DNA of 64,000 nt from Mycoplasma simbae ATCC 49888 (GTDB taxonomy: Bacteria; Bacillota_I; Bacilli_A; Mycoplasmatales; Metamycoplasmataceae), in contig NZ_JNJG01000004.1 in assembly GCF_000702705.1 (NCBI RefSeq), positions 62,001-126,000 on the forward strand. Direction: 5' to 3'. The position numbers and the translations under genes are program-made. Shown piece by piece: positions 19,837-30,259 of the stretch (position 1 is its first letter; every line of letters starts with the position of its first letter). The notes under the pieces are model-generated. The model searched no databases. It saw only the letters and a list, made by a program, of their open reading frames with translations, and had not been told where the DNA came from.

Positions 19837-22390
19837 CGCTTGGAATGATATTATCAGGGTCAACAAAAGTTTGTTTAACTTTTTCGGCTAACTCAAACAT
19901 GTTGGCTTCAGATTCTTTGGCTTGGTAATAAAAATCAAGTCATTGTTTTTCTTTTTCATTATCATCCATATTATCATCATCAAAGTAAATAGCATCTTTA
20001 ATGCTAATCAACAGTGGGTCGTGACGCACATGAGCTGGGATTAATGTATCCGCACCTTGACGATCGTTAAAAATAGTTCTAACAACATCTGTAGCTATAT
20101 TTGCTAGCATTTGATTGAATTTTTTGCTTCCTTCTTCAGTATAAACTTGGTAAGGGTTTTTTTGCGAATATTGCACTAAGTTAACATTTGAACGTAATTT
20201 GTCCATAGTGTTGATATGATTTTGTCAATAACGATCAACCACAGATAAAACAGCTTGTTTTTCTGTATAAAGTAGGTAGTCTCTAGCAACAGAATCTTCA
20301 AAAACTTCACGTCAATGATTGTAGTAGGCAATATTTTTTTCTGTTAAATATTCCTTCATGTCACTTTCGTGAACTTTTGATAACTCTTCAAGAGTATACT
20401 TGTTTCTAATTCCCGCACCTAAAAACTGCGTATTTAAATATTCCAATAATTTTTCATAAATAAATGCACCATTTTTGTTGATAAATTCAGGATTAGTAAC
20501 AATTGTATTGGTTGCGTTTTTGATCATTCTTTCAATAATGTAGCCTAAATCTTCATTAACTAAAATTAAGTCACGTTGTGCATAGAAAAGATCTCTTTGC
20601 TGACGAATAACATCGTCATAATGCAACACACTTTTACGTGAATCATAGTTGAAACCTTCAATTTTTTTCTGAGCCGCAACAAAGCCATTAATTAATGATT
20701 TAGTGGTAATTTCAGCATCGCCTTTGTCTTTAAATTGTTCTTTAAACTCTTCAAAGTTAGCAAAACGACGCATTAATTGATCATCTAGTGAAACGTAGAA
20801 TTTAGATACCCCTGGATCGCCTTGACGACCACTACGTCCACGTAGCTGATTGTCAATTCTTCTACTTTCAGCTCGATCAGTACCAATAACGTATAGTCCA
20901 CCTAAATCTTTAGCTCCTTGGCTTAATTTAATGTCAGTTCCACGACCAGCCATGTTGGTTGCAATTGTGACTGCTTTTACCTGGCCAGCTTGTGCAATAA
21001 TTTCAGCTTCTGACGCATTTTGTTTAGCGTTCAATACGGTGTGAGGAATTAAAGCTTTAGACAAGAATTGGTGTAAGATTTCTGAATCCTCAATTTGGGC
21101 AGTACCGACCAAGACAGGTTGACCTTTTTCATATAATTCCTTGATTTTTTCAGTAACAGAGCTTCATTTTCCATACGCTGTAGCAAAAATTGAGTCAGGT
21201 AAATCTTGACGTAAAATTGGACGGTTTGTTGGCACCACATTTACACGCATGTTGTAAATGTCAATGAACTCTTGTTCTTCGGTTTTGGCAGTACCAGTCA
21301 TCCCACAAAGCTTGTTAAACATACGGAAAAAGTTTTGGTATGTAATTGTAGCCAGTGTTTTGGTTTCGCTTTCAATTTCAACGCCTGCACACGCTTGAAT
21401 TGCTTGCTGCAAGCCCTCTGAATATGAACGTCCTTCCATGATACGGCCAGTAAATGCGTCAACTAGTTCAATCTTGCCGTTACGCACAATATACTCAACA
21501 TTTTCACGCATTACTTTATGAGCACGAAGCGAGTTTTGAATACGGTGAACCATCTCTGAGTTTTCAATATGATACAGGTTGCTAAACCCAAAATATGAAT
21601 TAGCCTTTTGAATACCGCTATAAGTCAATGAAATTGCCTTACTTTCTTCGTCAATTTCATAATCATCTTCGGTCAAAGTACGAACAAAACGATCTGCCAT
21701 GTAGTAATCACGAGTATCTTCACCTTCACCACCCGAAATAATTAGTGGGGTTTTAGCTTCATCAATTAAAATCGAGTCAGCTTCGTCAATTAGACAAAAG
21801 TGAAGCCCTCTTTGGACTTTATCACTCATTGATGTGGCCATATTGTCACGTAAATAGTCAAAACCTAGTTCTGAGTGCACTGAATAAGTAATGTCTGCCG
21901 CATAAGCTCTTCTTTTAGATTCAGGATCCATTTGGGCTTTGTTGATACCTACGCTCATTCCTAATCAGTTGAAGACTTCACCCATTTCAATAGCATCACG
22001 CTCTGATAAATATTCGTTAACTGTCGAAACAATGGCACCTTTACCCTCAAGCGCGTTTAAATAAACAGGAGCAATCGAAGTAATAGTTTTACCTTCACCT
22101 GTTTTCATTTCCGCAACTGAAGCTAAATCTAGTAGCAATCCACCAATCATTTGCACATCATAAGGTCTTTTACCTAGCACACGTTTAGTTGCTTCTCTAG
22201 ACACAGCAAAAACCTCTGCACGCATCGATTCTAAGCTTTCACCATTAGCTAAACGAGATTTAAATTGATGAGTTTTGTTTTGCAAATCTTGATCGCTTAA
22301 TTTCGAAATTATTGGTTCATACTGATTAATTTTCTTTAGAGTTTTTTCAGCAATACGCATTTCGGTTGATTTAAAGTCAAAAAATTTCAT
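19832..22390 (-). CDS. secA: Preprotein translocase ATPase SecA
   Basis: 852 aa. It drives proteins through SecYEG. Walker [12 protein letters not shown] (near 85), the [18 protein letters not shown] Walker B region (near 193), [10 protein letters not shown] and [12 protein letters not shown] in NBD2 are all present. The C-terminal metal-binding linker of E. coli SecA is absent; the protein ends DPDNIIPSE, as in other mollicutes. An upstream ATG at 22423 is in frame but overlaps the TATAAT at 22418-22413; the ATG at 22390 ([12 protein letters not shown]) matches the family N-terminus and is chosen. UGA is Trp at several sites. Confidence 0.96.
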
Positions 22391-22412
22391 ATTTGTAATT
22401 TTACAACAAATT

Positions 22413-22418
22413 ATTATA
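22413..22418 (-). promoter_or_regulatory. -10 box of secA
   Basis: TATAAT on the minus strand, 22 nt before the chosen ATG. The rest of 22424-22587 holds nothing else I can name. Confidence 0.5.
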
Positions 22419-22587
22419 TTCATATTTAGATATTAATAGGAATGTTGTTATGTAACTAAAAACTGTTTGTTTATAGCGCCAATTAAATAGCGTGTAAATC
22501 GTATTGAAATTTATTGATATCAGTCTAATTTTTAACGTGTATTGATCTTTTAATAACATTTGGTAATTTGCGGTTGCAATTTACACA

Positions 22588-22621
22588 CAAAAAAACGCCT
22601 CGGACAACACAAGACGTTTTT
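22588..22621 (-). terminator. Terminator of the gpmI-HAD operon
   Basis: On the minus strand AAAACGTCTT pairs with GAGGCGTTTT (10 bp, two G-U) around a 9-nt loop, followed by a T run. Confidence 0.8.
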
Positions 22622-22632
22622 GATTTGCTTAT

Positions 22633-23502
22633 TTATCTTCTTAATTTTGCATTTTGAGCATTGATTTTTTGTTCAATAAGAGCTTTTTCTTGCATTAACC
22701 TTGTTCTATAAACATAGTCAACAATTGCTTCGCCTAAACCGTTTTGTTCAACAGAACTTGTGTATAAAGACACTGATTTTTTGACAATTTCGCTTGAATT
22801 ATCCATTGCATAAGCAAAGCCGGCAACTTTTAGCATACTTAAATCATTTTCGCTATCACCTATAGCCATAACATATTCGGGTTTAGTATTAAACACATTT
22901 TTGCAAGCGTATAAAAGTGCATCACCTTTGCTTACATTTTTTGCAGTTATTTCAATGTGGGTAGATAATAAAACAATATCAAGATCTAAATCTAGCTTAA
23001 TTAATTCATTGTATATTTTCTTGATGTGATCAATTGGCTCAGCTATTTCAATCTTAAATACTGATTTTATAGCGTCTTTTGACAAATTATAGTCGTCAAA
23101 ATCATTGAAAGTTTTGTAAAAATCACTCATTTCAAAACTCATGTTGTATAGCCCAAATTCTGTTTCATTGTGTCATGCGATTGAGCCATCATATTTATCA
23201 ACAATTTTGATTATTTTTTGCGTATTTTCATCTGAAATTATTTGTTTGTAAACATATTCATCATTTAATATGTCGTATATCTGTGCACCATTTGAAGTTA
23301 TCACATATCTTGAGTTTAGCTCTCTAGCTAAAAATTTGATTTTGTCATAAAGAGGGTTACCTGTTACTATAACAAACTCGACACCCTCTTTTTTTGATTC
23401 CAATACAGACTCTTTAACATCATTTTCTAGTTTGTGCTCTGGAAAAGAATATATTGTTCCATCCACATCGCTAAAAACTATTCTTTTAAACTGCTCATTC
23501 AT
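22633..23502 (-). CDS. HAD-superfamily Cof-type phosphatase
   Basis: 289 aa. Motif I VFSDVDGTIYSF (9-20) has both catalytic Asp residues, motif II is VTGNP near 45, and the C-terminal motif AIGDSENDLSML near 215 has the paired Asp. The insertion between is the Cof (type IIB) cap. Such enzymes dephosphorylate sugar phosphates, FMN or PLP; the substrate is unknown. One UGA Trp at 23173. It begins one base after gpmI ends, so the two are cotranscribed. Confidence 0.9.
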
Positions 23503-23503
23503 T

Positions 23504-24994
23504 TTAAATTAAGCTCTCCTGTGTCATTTCTTTAGGTTTAGGTATATTTAAATATTTTAATATTGTTGGAGCTACATCTCCAAGGATTCCATTTTTTAAT
23601 TCAACATTTTTGTCACTACATACAAACATTACTGGATTATCAGTATGTTTTGTGGCAGGTCCACCCTTTTTATCAATCATTACTTCAGCATTACCATGAT
23701 CTGCGGTGATAAATAAAGTTACACCATTAGAATTAGCCCACTCTAAAACTCTAGCTAGTTGGGTGTCTAAAAATTCCACAGCCTCAATCGCAGCACTCAA
23801 TACGCCAGTATGGCCAACCATATCGGGGTTTGCATAGTTCATAATAACCAAATCGAAGTTTAAGCCTTGTTCTAGCAATGTGCCCGTTATTTCTTTAGCA
23901 CTCATTTGTGGTGCTAAATCATAAGTTTTAACCTTCAATGAATCAACCATTATACGCTTAGAATTTTGATATTCAACATCAACTCCACCATCCATAAAAT
24001 AAGTTACGTGCGAATATTTTTGCGTTTCGGCCAGTCTAAGTTGTTTTAACCCTGAATTAGCAATAGCTTCACCGATTGGATTTTTAACTTGCATTTCTTC
24101 AATAGCAACAATTGAATCAATACCTTCATATTTCATCATTGTAACAAAACTTGAAAGTTTTACTGAATTTAAAGGCACATAATCAAATAAATTCGAACCG
24201 ATTAGGCAATGTGACAATTGACGCGCTCTGTCTGGTCTAAAGTTAAAAAATATTACACTATCACCGTCTTTAACAAAATCCCCTTCAATGCTTGAGGCCG
24301 GAATAATAAATTCATCGCTAATGTTTTGTGAGTACATTTGTTCAACATATTCAATAACATTATTGAATTTATTGTTGCTTTTGCCAACAATAGCATCGAA
24401 ATGCACTTGAACACGGTCGAACATTTTGTCTCTATCCATGCCATAGTATCTACCGCCTATTGAAGAAATTTTGTAGTTAAATTCACTAGTTAATTCAATA
24501 GTTTTACTTAATGAATCTAAAATTGATTTAGGTGCTACATCACGTCCATCGCCTATTAAGTGCAACGATACATTTTTTAATCCATTTTCGTGTGCTAGCT
24601 TCATTATTTCAAATAAGTGATCTTGATGCGAGTGGACTCCACCATCGCTTAATAAACCAATTAAATGCAATGTTTTATCAGTATTTTTTATTGAATTTAT
24701 TGCATTTAACAAAGCAACATTAGATTTAAATTCACCTGTTTTGATTGACTGATTAATTAAACTTAGCCCAGTATAAACAATTCTACCTGCACCAATGTTT
24801 AAATGTCCTACTTCTGAATTGCCCATTTGACCTGCGGGCAAGCCAACATATTCGCCTGATGCTTGCAACAGTGAATGCGGATATTCGCTTAGCAATTTAT
24901 CAAGTGTAGGAGTTTTAGCTAACGCGAAGGCATTGCCTTCATAATTTGGTCCAATTCCTAGACCATCTATCACTATTAAAACGCTTTTTTTCAT
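23504..24994 (-). CDS. gpmI: 2,3-bisphosphoglycerate-independent phosphoglycerate mutase
   Basis: 496 aa, no internal UGA. It converts 3- to 2-phosphoglycerate in glycolysis, the main energy path here. IVIDGLGIG (metal Asp, near 10), GQMGNSEVGHLNIGAGR with the phosphoserine Ser near 61, DGRDVAPKS near 150, GRYYGMDRD near 190, FNFRPDRARQ near 255 and ITADHGNAE near 440 are all there. AAAGGAAA lies 4 nt before the ATG. First gene of a two-gene unit with the HAD phosphatase. Confidence 0.97.
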   Translation of the reverse strand: MKKSVLIVIDGLGIGPNYEGNAFALAKTPTLDKLLSEYPHSLLQASGEYVGLPAGQMGNSEVGHLNIGAGRIVYTGLSLINQSIKTGEFKSNVALLNAINSIKNTDKTLHLIGLLSDGGVHSHQDHLFEIMKLAHENGLKNVSLHLIGDGRDVAPKSILDSLSKTIELTSEFNYKISSIGGRYYGMDRDKMFDRVQVHFDAIVGKSNNKFNNVIEYVEQMYSQNISDEFIIPASSIEGDFVKDGDSVIFFNFRPDRARQLSHCLIGSNLFDYVPLNSVKLSSFVTMMKYEGIDSIVAIEEMQVKNPIGEAIANSGLKQLRLAETQKYSHVTYFMDGGVDVEYQNSKRIMVDSLKVKTYDLAPQMSAKEITGTLLEQGLNFDLVIMNYANPDMVGHTGVLSAAIEAVEFLDTQLARVLEWANSNGVTLFITADHGNAEVMIDKKGGPATKHTDNPVMFVCSDKNVELKNGILGDVAPTILKYLNIPKPKEMTQESLI

Positions 24995-25102
24995 ATATTT
25001 CCTTTCAACTTATAGACATATATTCAAAAATTTAATGATTTATGCTGATTTAATTTTAATTGAATTTTTTTGCTAATTTTAAAATAATTATCTTAATATT
25101 AA

Positions 25103-25108
25103 TATAAT
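25103..25108 (+). promoter_or_regulatory. -10 box of the dnaX operon
   Basis: TATAAT, 21 nt before the dnaX ATG, with AGAGGGGG as ribosome-binding site. It should serve the whole dnaX-ybaB-recR-tmk-holB-rsmI run. Confidence 0.55.
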
Positions 25109-25129
25109 TAATAAACTAGAGGGGGTAAA

Positions 25130-26998
25130 ATGAGTTATAAGGCACTATATCGAAAATACCGTCCAAGCATTTTTGATGAAGTTGTGGGTCAAGACCACAT
25201 TGTGAAAACCCTAAAAAACATTATCCTAAATCATAAAATTTCACACGCATACTTATTTGCTGGTCCACGAGGGGTCGGTAAAACTAGCGTGGCTAAAATT
25301 TTTGCAGCTACACTAAATTGCTCGCATGCAGACACTTTAACTAATATTTGCGAACATTGTTTGCAAACTGTAAATCAAAATTTTGACATTATTGAAATGG
25401 ACGCTGCTTCAAATAATGGCGTTAAAGAAATACGTGATTTACGCGACAAAATTCAACACACTCCCGCAAATGGTAAATATAAAGTCTACATTATTGACGA
25501 GGTTCATATGTTAACCAAAGGTGCGTTCAATGCTCTTTTAAAAACATTAGAGGAGCCACCTGCACACGCAATATTTATTTTGGCTACCACCGATCCGCAA
25601 AAAATACCTTTGACAATTCTTTCGAGAGTGCAAAGATATAATTTTAGAAAAATTCCAAACAACATTATTGTGCAACAGCTACAAAATGTATTGAAAAATG
25701 AACAAATTTTGTATGATTCTGAGTCATTAAACTATATTGCGCGTTTGGCGAATGGCGGCATGAGAGACGCTTTGTCTATTGCTGACCAAGCCTTGGCTTA
25801 TGGCAATGGTAAAATCGAATTAAAAGATATTGTGTATGCCTTTGGAATTAGCGATAATCAAAATCTAGCCAATATTATTAATTTACTATACACAGGCGAA
25901 ATCAAAAACTTGATATTGCTTGTTGAAGAATTAAAAAATGGCGGTATAGACCCCAATTTATTTGTTTTAGGTTTACTAAGTGCAATCAAGGATTTTTTGG
26001 TTTATGAACGCACTGCTGACGCATCATTATTGGAGCTATTCCATGTAGATGAAATCAACTCATTAAACATTGATTATCGATTCGCTCTTGAGTTATCAGA
26101 TAGCTTTTATAAGTTAGCTCGAGAAACTGCATTTAGTGATGCACCATTTGAATTAATTGAACTAAGTCTAATTAGAATGTGTAAGCAGACAAAATCGAGC
26201 ATCAACATTGGCAGACCTAAAGTAGATAATTCTGAGAATTTAGCAACAAAAAATACTGAAAAAGTTGAATTAAGCGCCAACAAGGAGGATTCAATGGGAA
26301 AAGAAAAATTACAAGACACAGTTAAAATTGCACTTGAACACAGTCAAGAGCTTCTAATTGAATCAAATGATGATTTAGCTGACGTACAAAATTTAAGTGA
26401 TGATTTATTAAACCAAAACGATGATTTTAACTTTGAAGATGATGGATTAATTTCAACTTCGGAAATAGATTTAAGTGAAAAAACAAGTTTTTCTGCAAGT
26501 ATTAAACTTCCAGATTTTGATACTGAATACAGCACTAAAACTGAGTACATAAACACATACACAAACGAAGAATTATCAAATCTGTTGAGACTTTCAAATA
26601 TTGAAGCCGTAAATGATATCAACAACTCAATAAGTGTAGCTGTTAAGTTGAATATAGACCCAACTTATACGCAGTTAATTAGAATTTTGAAGGAAGTAAA
26701 AATTCTAGCAGCGGGACAACACTTTATAATATTGACCGCTAAAGATAATAGAATTTTGAACTATCTAAAAGATGTACAAAAAGACAGTATTTTTCAAGAG
26801 TTTATGCAAAAATACTGCGGAGAATACAAACATATTTACGCAATCGGAGACAGAGTTCAATACAAAGAGATTTCACGCCAAGTAATCAATGAATTTGATA
26901 CAGGCAATGTAGGACCAACAACTCCATTAGAGCCAGTAAAAATTGATTCAATGGACACACCAACAGGTAAATTATTTAAAGAATTAAGTCTAGTATAA
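25130..26998 (+). CDS. dnaX: DNA polymerase III subunit gamma/tau
   Basis: 622 aa. Clamp-loader AAA+ ATPase: Walker A AGPRGVGKTSVAK (43-55), a Cys zinc module (CS..., NICEHC, 65-82), Walker B YIIDEVHML near 122, sensor 1 LATTD near 155 and the SRVQRYNFRK segment. After the conserved 370 residues comes an acidic low-complexity stretch (to about 460), then a C-terminal domain of tau type. No frameshift signal for a short gamma form is evident. Head of an operon for replication and repair. Confidence 0.95.
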   Translation: MSYKALYRKYRPSIFDEVVGQDHIVKTLKNIILNHKISHAYLFAGPRGVGKTSVAKIFAATLNCSHADTLTNICEHCLQTVNQNFDIIEMDAASNNGVKEIRDLRDKIQHTPANGKYKVYIIDEVHMLTKGAFNALLKTLEEPPAHAIFILATTDPQKIPLTILSRVQRYNFRKIPNNIIVQQLQNVLKNEQILYDSESLNYIARLANGGMRDALSIADQALAYGNGKIELKDIVYAFGISDNQNLANIINLLYTGEIKNLILLVEELKNGGIDPNLFVLGLLSAIKDFLVYERTADASLLELFHVDEINSLNIDYRFALELSDSFYKLARETAFSDAPFELIELSLIRMCKQTKSSINIGRPKVDNSENLATKNTEKVELSANKEDSMGKEKLQDTVKIALEHSQELLIESNDDLADVQNLSDDLLNQNDDFNFEDDGLISTSEIDLSEKTSFSASIKLPDFDTEYSTKTEYINTYTNEELSNLLRLSNIEAVNDINNSISVAVKLNIDPTYTQLIRILKEVKILAAGQHFIILTAKDNRILNYLKDVQKDSIFQEFMQKYCGEYKHIYAIGDRVQYKEISRQVINEFDTGNVGPTTPLEPVKIDSMDTPTGKLFKELSLV

Positions 26999-27009
26999 GG
27001 AGAAAAATT

Positions 27010-27300
27010 ATGGATCAAGCAATGTTAAGAAAAATGCAAAAACTGCAAAAAGAATTACAAGACAAAACTGAAGAATTTATGGAACAAACATTCAGTGAAG
27101 AAAAATACGGGCTTGAAGTTGTTGCTAAAGGCAGCAAACGTATTGTAGCTATCAACATAAAGGACGAAGACTTAGTAGACCCTGAAGACCCTCAAACTTT
27201 ATCTGATTTACTAACTCTTGTAATCAATCAATTGTTTACTAAAATTGATGAAGAGCAAGAAAAACTTATGCCGCAAATGCCAGGTGGATTTGGTTTCTAA
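27010..27300 (+). CDS. ybaB: YbaB/EbfC-family nucleoid-associated protein
   Basis: 96 aa. N-terminal helix MLRKMQKLQKELQDKTEEF, then beta strands with GLEVVAKGSKRIVAINI and a glycine-rich tail (MPQMPGGFGF). Dimeric DNA-binding tweezers found between dnaX and recR in very many bacteria; this order is kept here. AAGGAG precedes the ATG, and its stop overlaps recR by one base. Confidence 0.93.
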   Translation: MDQAMLRKMQKLQKELQDKTEEFMEQTFSEEKYGLEVVAKGSKRIVAINIKDEDLVDPEDPQTLSDLLTLVINQLFTKIDEEQEKLMPQMPGGFGF

Positions 27301-27887
27301 TGAAAATTAAAACTCTTGAAGAAGCTAATGAAATATTCAAGAAAATTCCAGGTATAAGCAAAAAACAAGCAGAAAAAATGTCTTCATTTTTGTTAAACCA
27401 ACCTTCTGAATTTAGTACTGAATTAATTGAAAAAATCAATAATATACACACAAAAATTCAATTTTGCCACAAATGCAACTTCATTCGTGAAGAAGGCTTG
27501 TGTTTGAATTGTGATGATAAATTCAAGACTAATTCACTAATGGTAGTTGAGAGCCCAACAACACTAAACAAAATTGACGAAATGGGTATTTTTTTAGGAT
27601 ACTATTTCGTATTGCCATATTTAATGAGTGTTAAGGGACAATTAAATAGCCAAGATTATGAATACCAGCAACTTTTTGATTTTGTAGACCAATATAATTT
27701 CGAAGAAGTTATCATTGTCATTTCACCATCTTTGGAGGGCGAAATGACAACAAATCATTTACTTACACTTTTTGAAAATAAAGGTATTAAAGCTTCAAGA
27801 GCTGCCATTGGTATGCCGATGGGATCAAGTCTTGAATACTTAGATACTTTCACAATTAAGCAAGCAATTGAAAATCGCAACAAGTAA
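27300..27887 (+). CDS. recR: Recombination protein RecR
   Basis: 195 aa. An N-terminal helix-hairpin-helix (KIPGISKKQAEKM, 13-25), a four-Cys zinc finger (CHKCNFIREEGLCLNC, 57-72), then a Toprim domain beginning LMVVESPTTL with SPSLEGEMTTNHL, and the AAIGMPMGSSLEYLD end typical of RecR. It acts with RecO in gap repair. TAATG overlap with ybaB. Confidence 0.93.
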   Translation: MKIKTLEEANEIFKKIPGISKKQAEKMSSFLLNQPSEFSTELIEKINNIHTKIQFCHKCNFIREEGLCLNCDDKFKTNSLMVVESPTTLNKIDEMGIFLGYYFVLPYLMSVKGQLNSQDYEYQQLFDFVDQYNFEEVIIVISPSLEGEMTTNHLLTLFENKGIKASRAAIGMPMGSSLEYLDTFTIKQAIENRNK

Positions 27888-27899
27888 AAAGGGGTACAT

Positions 27900-28571
27900 A
27901 TGTTTATTACATTTGAAGGGCCAGATGCCAGCGGAAAAACAACTATTATCAATAAACTTGTTGAATTTTTAGCTAAAAAATGTCCAGGTTTGCAATATAT
28001 TACAACTCGTGAACCAGGCGGAAAAGACATTATTGAAGCTGAAAAAATTCGCGAATTAATTCTTGACAAAAGGAGTGTTTTAAGCTCAGTTGCTGAAGCG
28101 TTGCTGTACACAACAAGCAGACGTATTCACCTTGAAAGAGTTGTCTGACCAGCTCTGAAAGAAAACAAACTTGTTATTAGCGATCGCTATGTTGATAGTT
28201 TTTATGCTTATCAAGGTTACGCTAGAAATCTTGGAGTTGAATATACAAAACAAATGTCTGCACTAGTAATTGAATCCACAATGCCTGACATTACTTTCTT
28301 TTTAAACATCACCCCTGAACAAAGTAAAGCTAGACTTAACGCTGGTCGCTTGGTTCAATACCACGATCGCTTAGATGCTGAAACTGACAACTTTAGAGAC
28401 AAAGTTTATGAAGGCTACCTAAAATTGATAGAAAATGAGCCTGAGCGCTTTGTTGTTATCAACGCAAATCAGTCTGTGGATGAAGTATTGTCTGAACTTA
28501 TCGATAAGCTGTTTGCTAACGAGAAATTCAAAAAATGATTTGATGAGGTTAATAAAGGTGATATCGAATAA
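27900..28571 (+). CDS. tmk: Thymidylate kinase
   Basis: 223 aa. P-loop [12 protein letters not shown] (4-15), TTREPGG near 39, [19 protein letters not shown] near 95-113, and the LID segment with [16 protein letters not shown]. It phosphorylates dTMP to dTDP. UGA Trp at 28146 and 28536. AAAAGGGG lies 5 nt before the ATG. Confidence 0.95.
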
Positions 28572-29466
28572 TTTTAAAAAACTTATTACCTCAGCAGCTT
28601 CGTTAAACAAAATAAGCCACTGCTATTTATTAAAAACATACAAAGGTGTAAATCTTGATGAACACCTTGTTTTTATGATCAATAATTTTACTAATTCCAA
28701 TATAAAATCAATTGAAAACACACCAGCAAATATTATTGTTGCTGACGCATCTAAGTCAACAGGCGAAGGTCTTAAAAAAAATGACATTTTAACCATTTTT
28801 GAATCAAGCAGTTTTAGCAACATCACTAACTCAGAACAAAAAATTATCATTTTCAAAAATATTGAGTTAGCTTCACACGTTGCTTTGAACGCATTGTTAA
28901 AAACCATTGAAGAACCGGGCAATAACGTTACTTTTGTTCTAACAACAACCAACGCTCAGCTGTTGTTGCCAACAATTAAATCTCGTTCATTTATTATCAA
29001 TATTAACAAATCAAGCAACGATGAAATTAAACATTTACTTGCTAGCAAAAATTTAAACCCTGAAATATCATGGCTTTATTCAAAAACGTTAAATGATGTC
29101 GATGAACTTGAAAATATCAATATATCAAGTGATCTGATTTTTTCACTGGTTAAAGCATTAGAAGATTCATTCAAAAATAAGTTTGCATTGTCTTATTTTC
29201 TAACATGTTTAAATAAAAAAGAAATGCATACTCAACTTGTCTTTTTATTCCGAATACTGAAATTTTTCTACAGTGCAAAATATTTGTATTTTCAATCAAA
29301 ACCCAAGGAATTTCAGTCTTTATTCAGTAAAATTACAAAATCAAACAATGATTTTCGCAAATCAATAACAGCAATTGATTCATTTCTTAATAACATAAAA
29401 GAAAATATTAATTTGTTTTTACAGATTGAAGCATTAATTAACAAAATAATGGAGTGTTATGAGTAA
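28558..29466 (+). CDS. holB: DNA polymerase III subunit delta' (clamp-loader)
   Basis: 302 aa with a GTG start. GAGG at 28546-28549 lies 8 nt before GTG 28558; the in-frame ATG at 28543 lacks a ribosome-binding site but is an alternative. The AAA+ core is degenerate as in delta': no Walker A, then IIIFKNIELASHVALNALLKTIEEP (split here) with the delta'-type TTTNAQLLLPTIKSRS. It overlaps the end of tmk by 14 nt and rsmI by 8 nt, all in one operon with dnaX, its clamp-loader partner. Confidence 0.85.
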   Translation: MISNNFKKLITSAASLNKISHCYLLKTYKGVNLDEHLVFMINNFTNSNIKSIENTPANIIVADASKSTGEGLKKNDILTIFESSSFSNITNSEQKIIIFKNIELASHVALNALLKTIEEPGNNVTFVLTTTNAQLLLPTIKSRSFIININKSSNDEIKHLLASKNLNPEISWLYSKTLNDVDELENINISSDLIFSLVKALEDSFKNKFALSYFLTCLNKKEMHTQLVFLFRILKFFYSAKYLYFQSKPKEFQSLFSKITKSNNDFRKSITAIDSFLNNIKENINLFLQIEALINKIMECYE

Positions 29467-30181
29467 AATTTATATAGTTGGAACACCTATAGGTAACCTA
29501 AAAGATATAACATTACGGGCACTTGAAACACTTAAATTTGTTGATTTAGTAGCCTGCGAAGATACTCGTGTGAGTGAAAAATTGCTGTCACATTTTGGGA
29601 TCAGCAAAAAACTAGTTTCATACAGCAAAATAGACGAAAGTAAGTCAGCTGCATATATAATTGACTTAATTTTAAAAAACAATTTAAATGTTGCACTTGT
29701 TTCAGATGCTGGTATGCCTTTGGTGAGTGATCCTGGTTTTGAGTTAATTAAACTCGCAAGAGCAAATAATATTGATGTTCAACTAGTGCCAGGAGTAAAT
29801 GCTGCGATCAGTGCTTTTGCACTGTCAGGTTTGTCTCAAACCTTTACTTTTCACGCTTTTCCAAAAGAAAAAAGTGGGCAAAGATTAAAACAAATTCAGT
29901 CTTTAGACACTGAAAATTCACATATTTTCTATGTTTCGCCACATAAAATTGATAATTTTTTCGCCGATATTCAAACATGTTGGGGCCAACAAGCAACAAT
30001 TTTTGTTGCTAGAGAATTAACTAAAATTCACGAAAGTTTTTACTTAGGAAGCGTTGAGCAAGTTAAAGAACAATTAGCTCAAACATCGCAAAAAGGTGAA
30101 TTTACAATCGTTGTTAAAATGAACGCCGCAAAACGCGAAAAGATCAACAAATATCAACATTTTTCAAAAGTCAATCATTAG
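29459..30181 (+). CDS. rsmI: 16S rRNA (cytidine-1402 2'-O) methyltransferase
   Basis: 240 aa, tetrapyrrole-methylase fold. GTPIGNLKDITLRALETLK (8-26), CEDTRVSEKLLSHFGI (36-51), VSDAGMPLVSDPG (near 82) and PGVNAAISAFALSG (near 113-126) are diagnostic of RsmI. It methylates C1402 in the P site with SAM. It overlaps holB by 8 nt and closes the operon. Confidence 0.95.
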   Translation: MSKIYIVGTPIGNLKDITLRALETLKFVDLVACEDTRVSEKLLSHFGISKKLVSYSKIDESKSAAYIIDLILKNNLNVALVSDAGMPLVSDPGFELIKLARANNIDVQLVPGVNAAISAFALSGLSQTFTFHAFPKEKSGQRLKQIQSLDTENSHIFYVSPHKIDNFFADIQTCWGQQATIFVARELTKIHESFYLGSVEQVKEQLAQTSQKGEFTIVVKMNAAKREKINKYQHFSKVNH

Positions 30182-30202
30182 CAATATTGGCTTTTTTTAT
30201 GC

Positions 30203-30208
30203 TATAAT
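30203..30208 (+). promoter_or_regulatory. -10 box of the RNase J-like gene
   Basis: TATAAT after a T run that may also end rsmI transcription. ATG at 30260 with AGGAG upstream. Confidence 0.5.
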
Positions 30209-30259
30209 AAACAATATTTATTGACTTTTTACTTTCCAAACAATAATGATAGGAGAAAA

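Noticed and set aside
25130-26998. Programmed frameshift in dnaX producing a short gamma subunit
   Set aside because: No A-rich slippery heptamer followed by a hairpin was seen around codons 400-450; the frame is uninterrupted.
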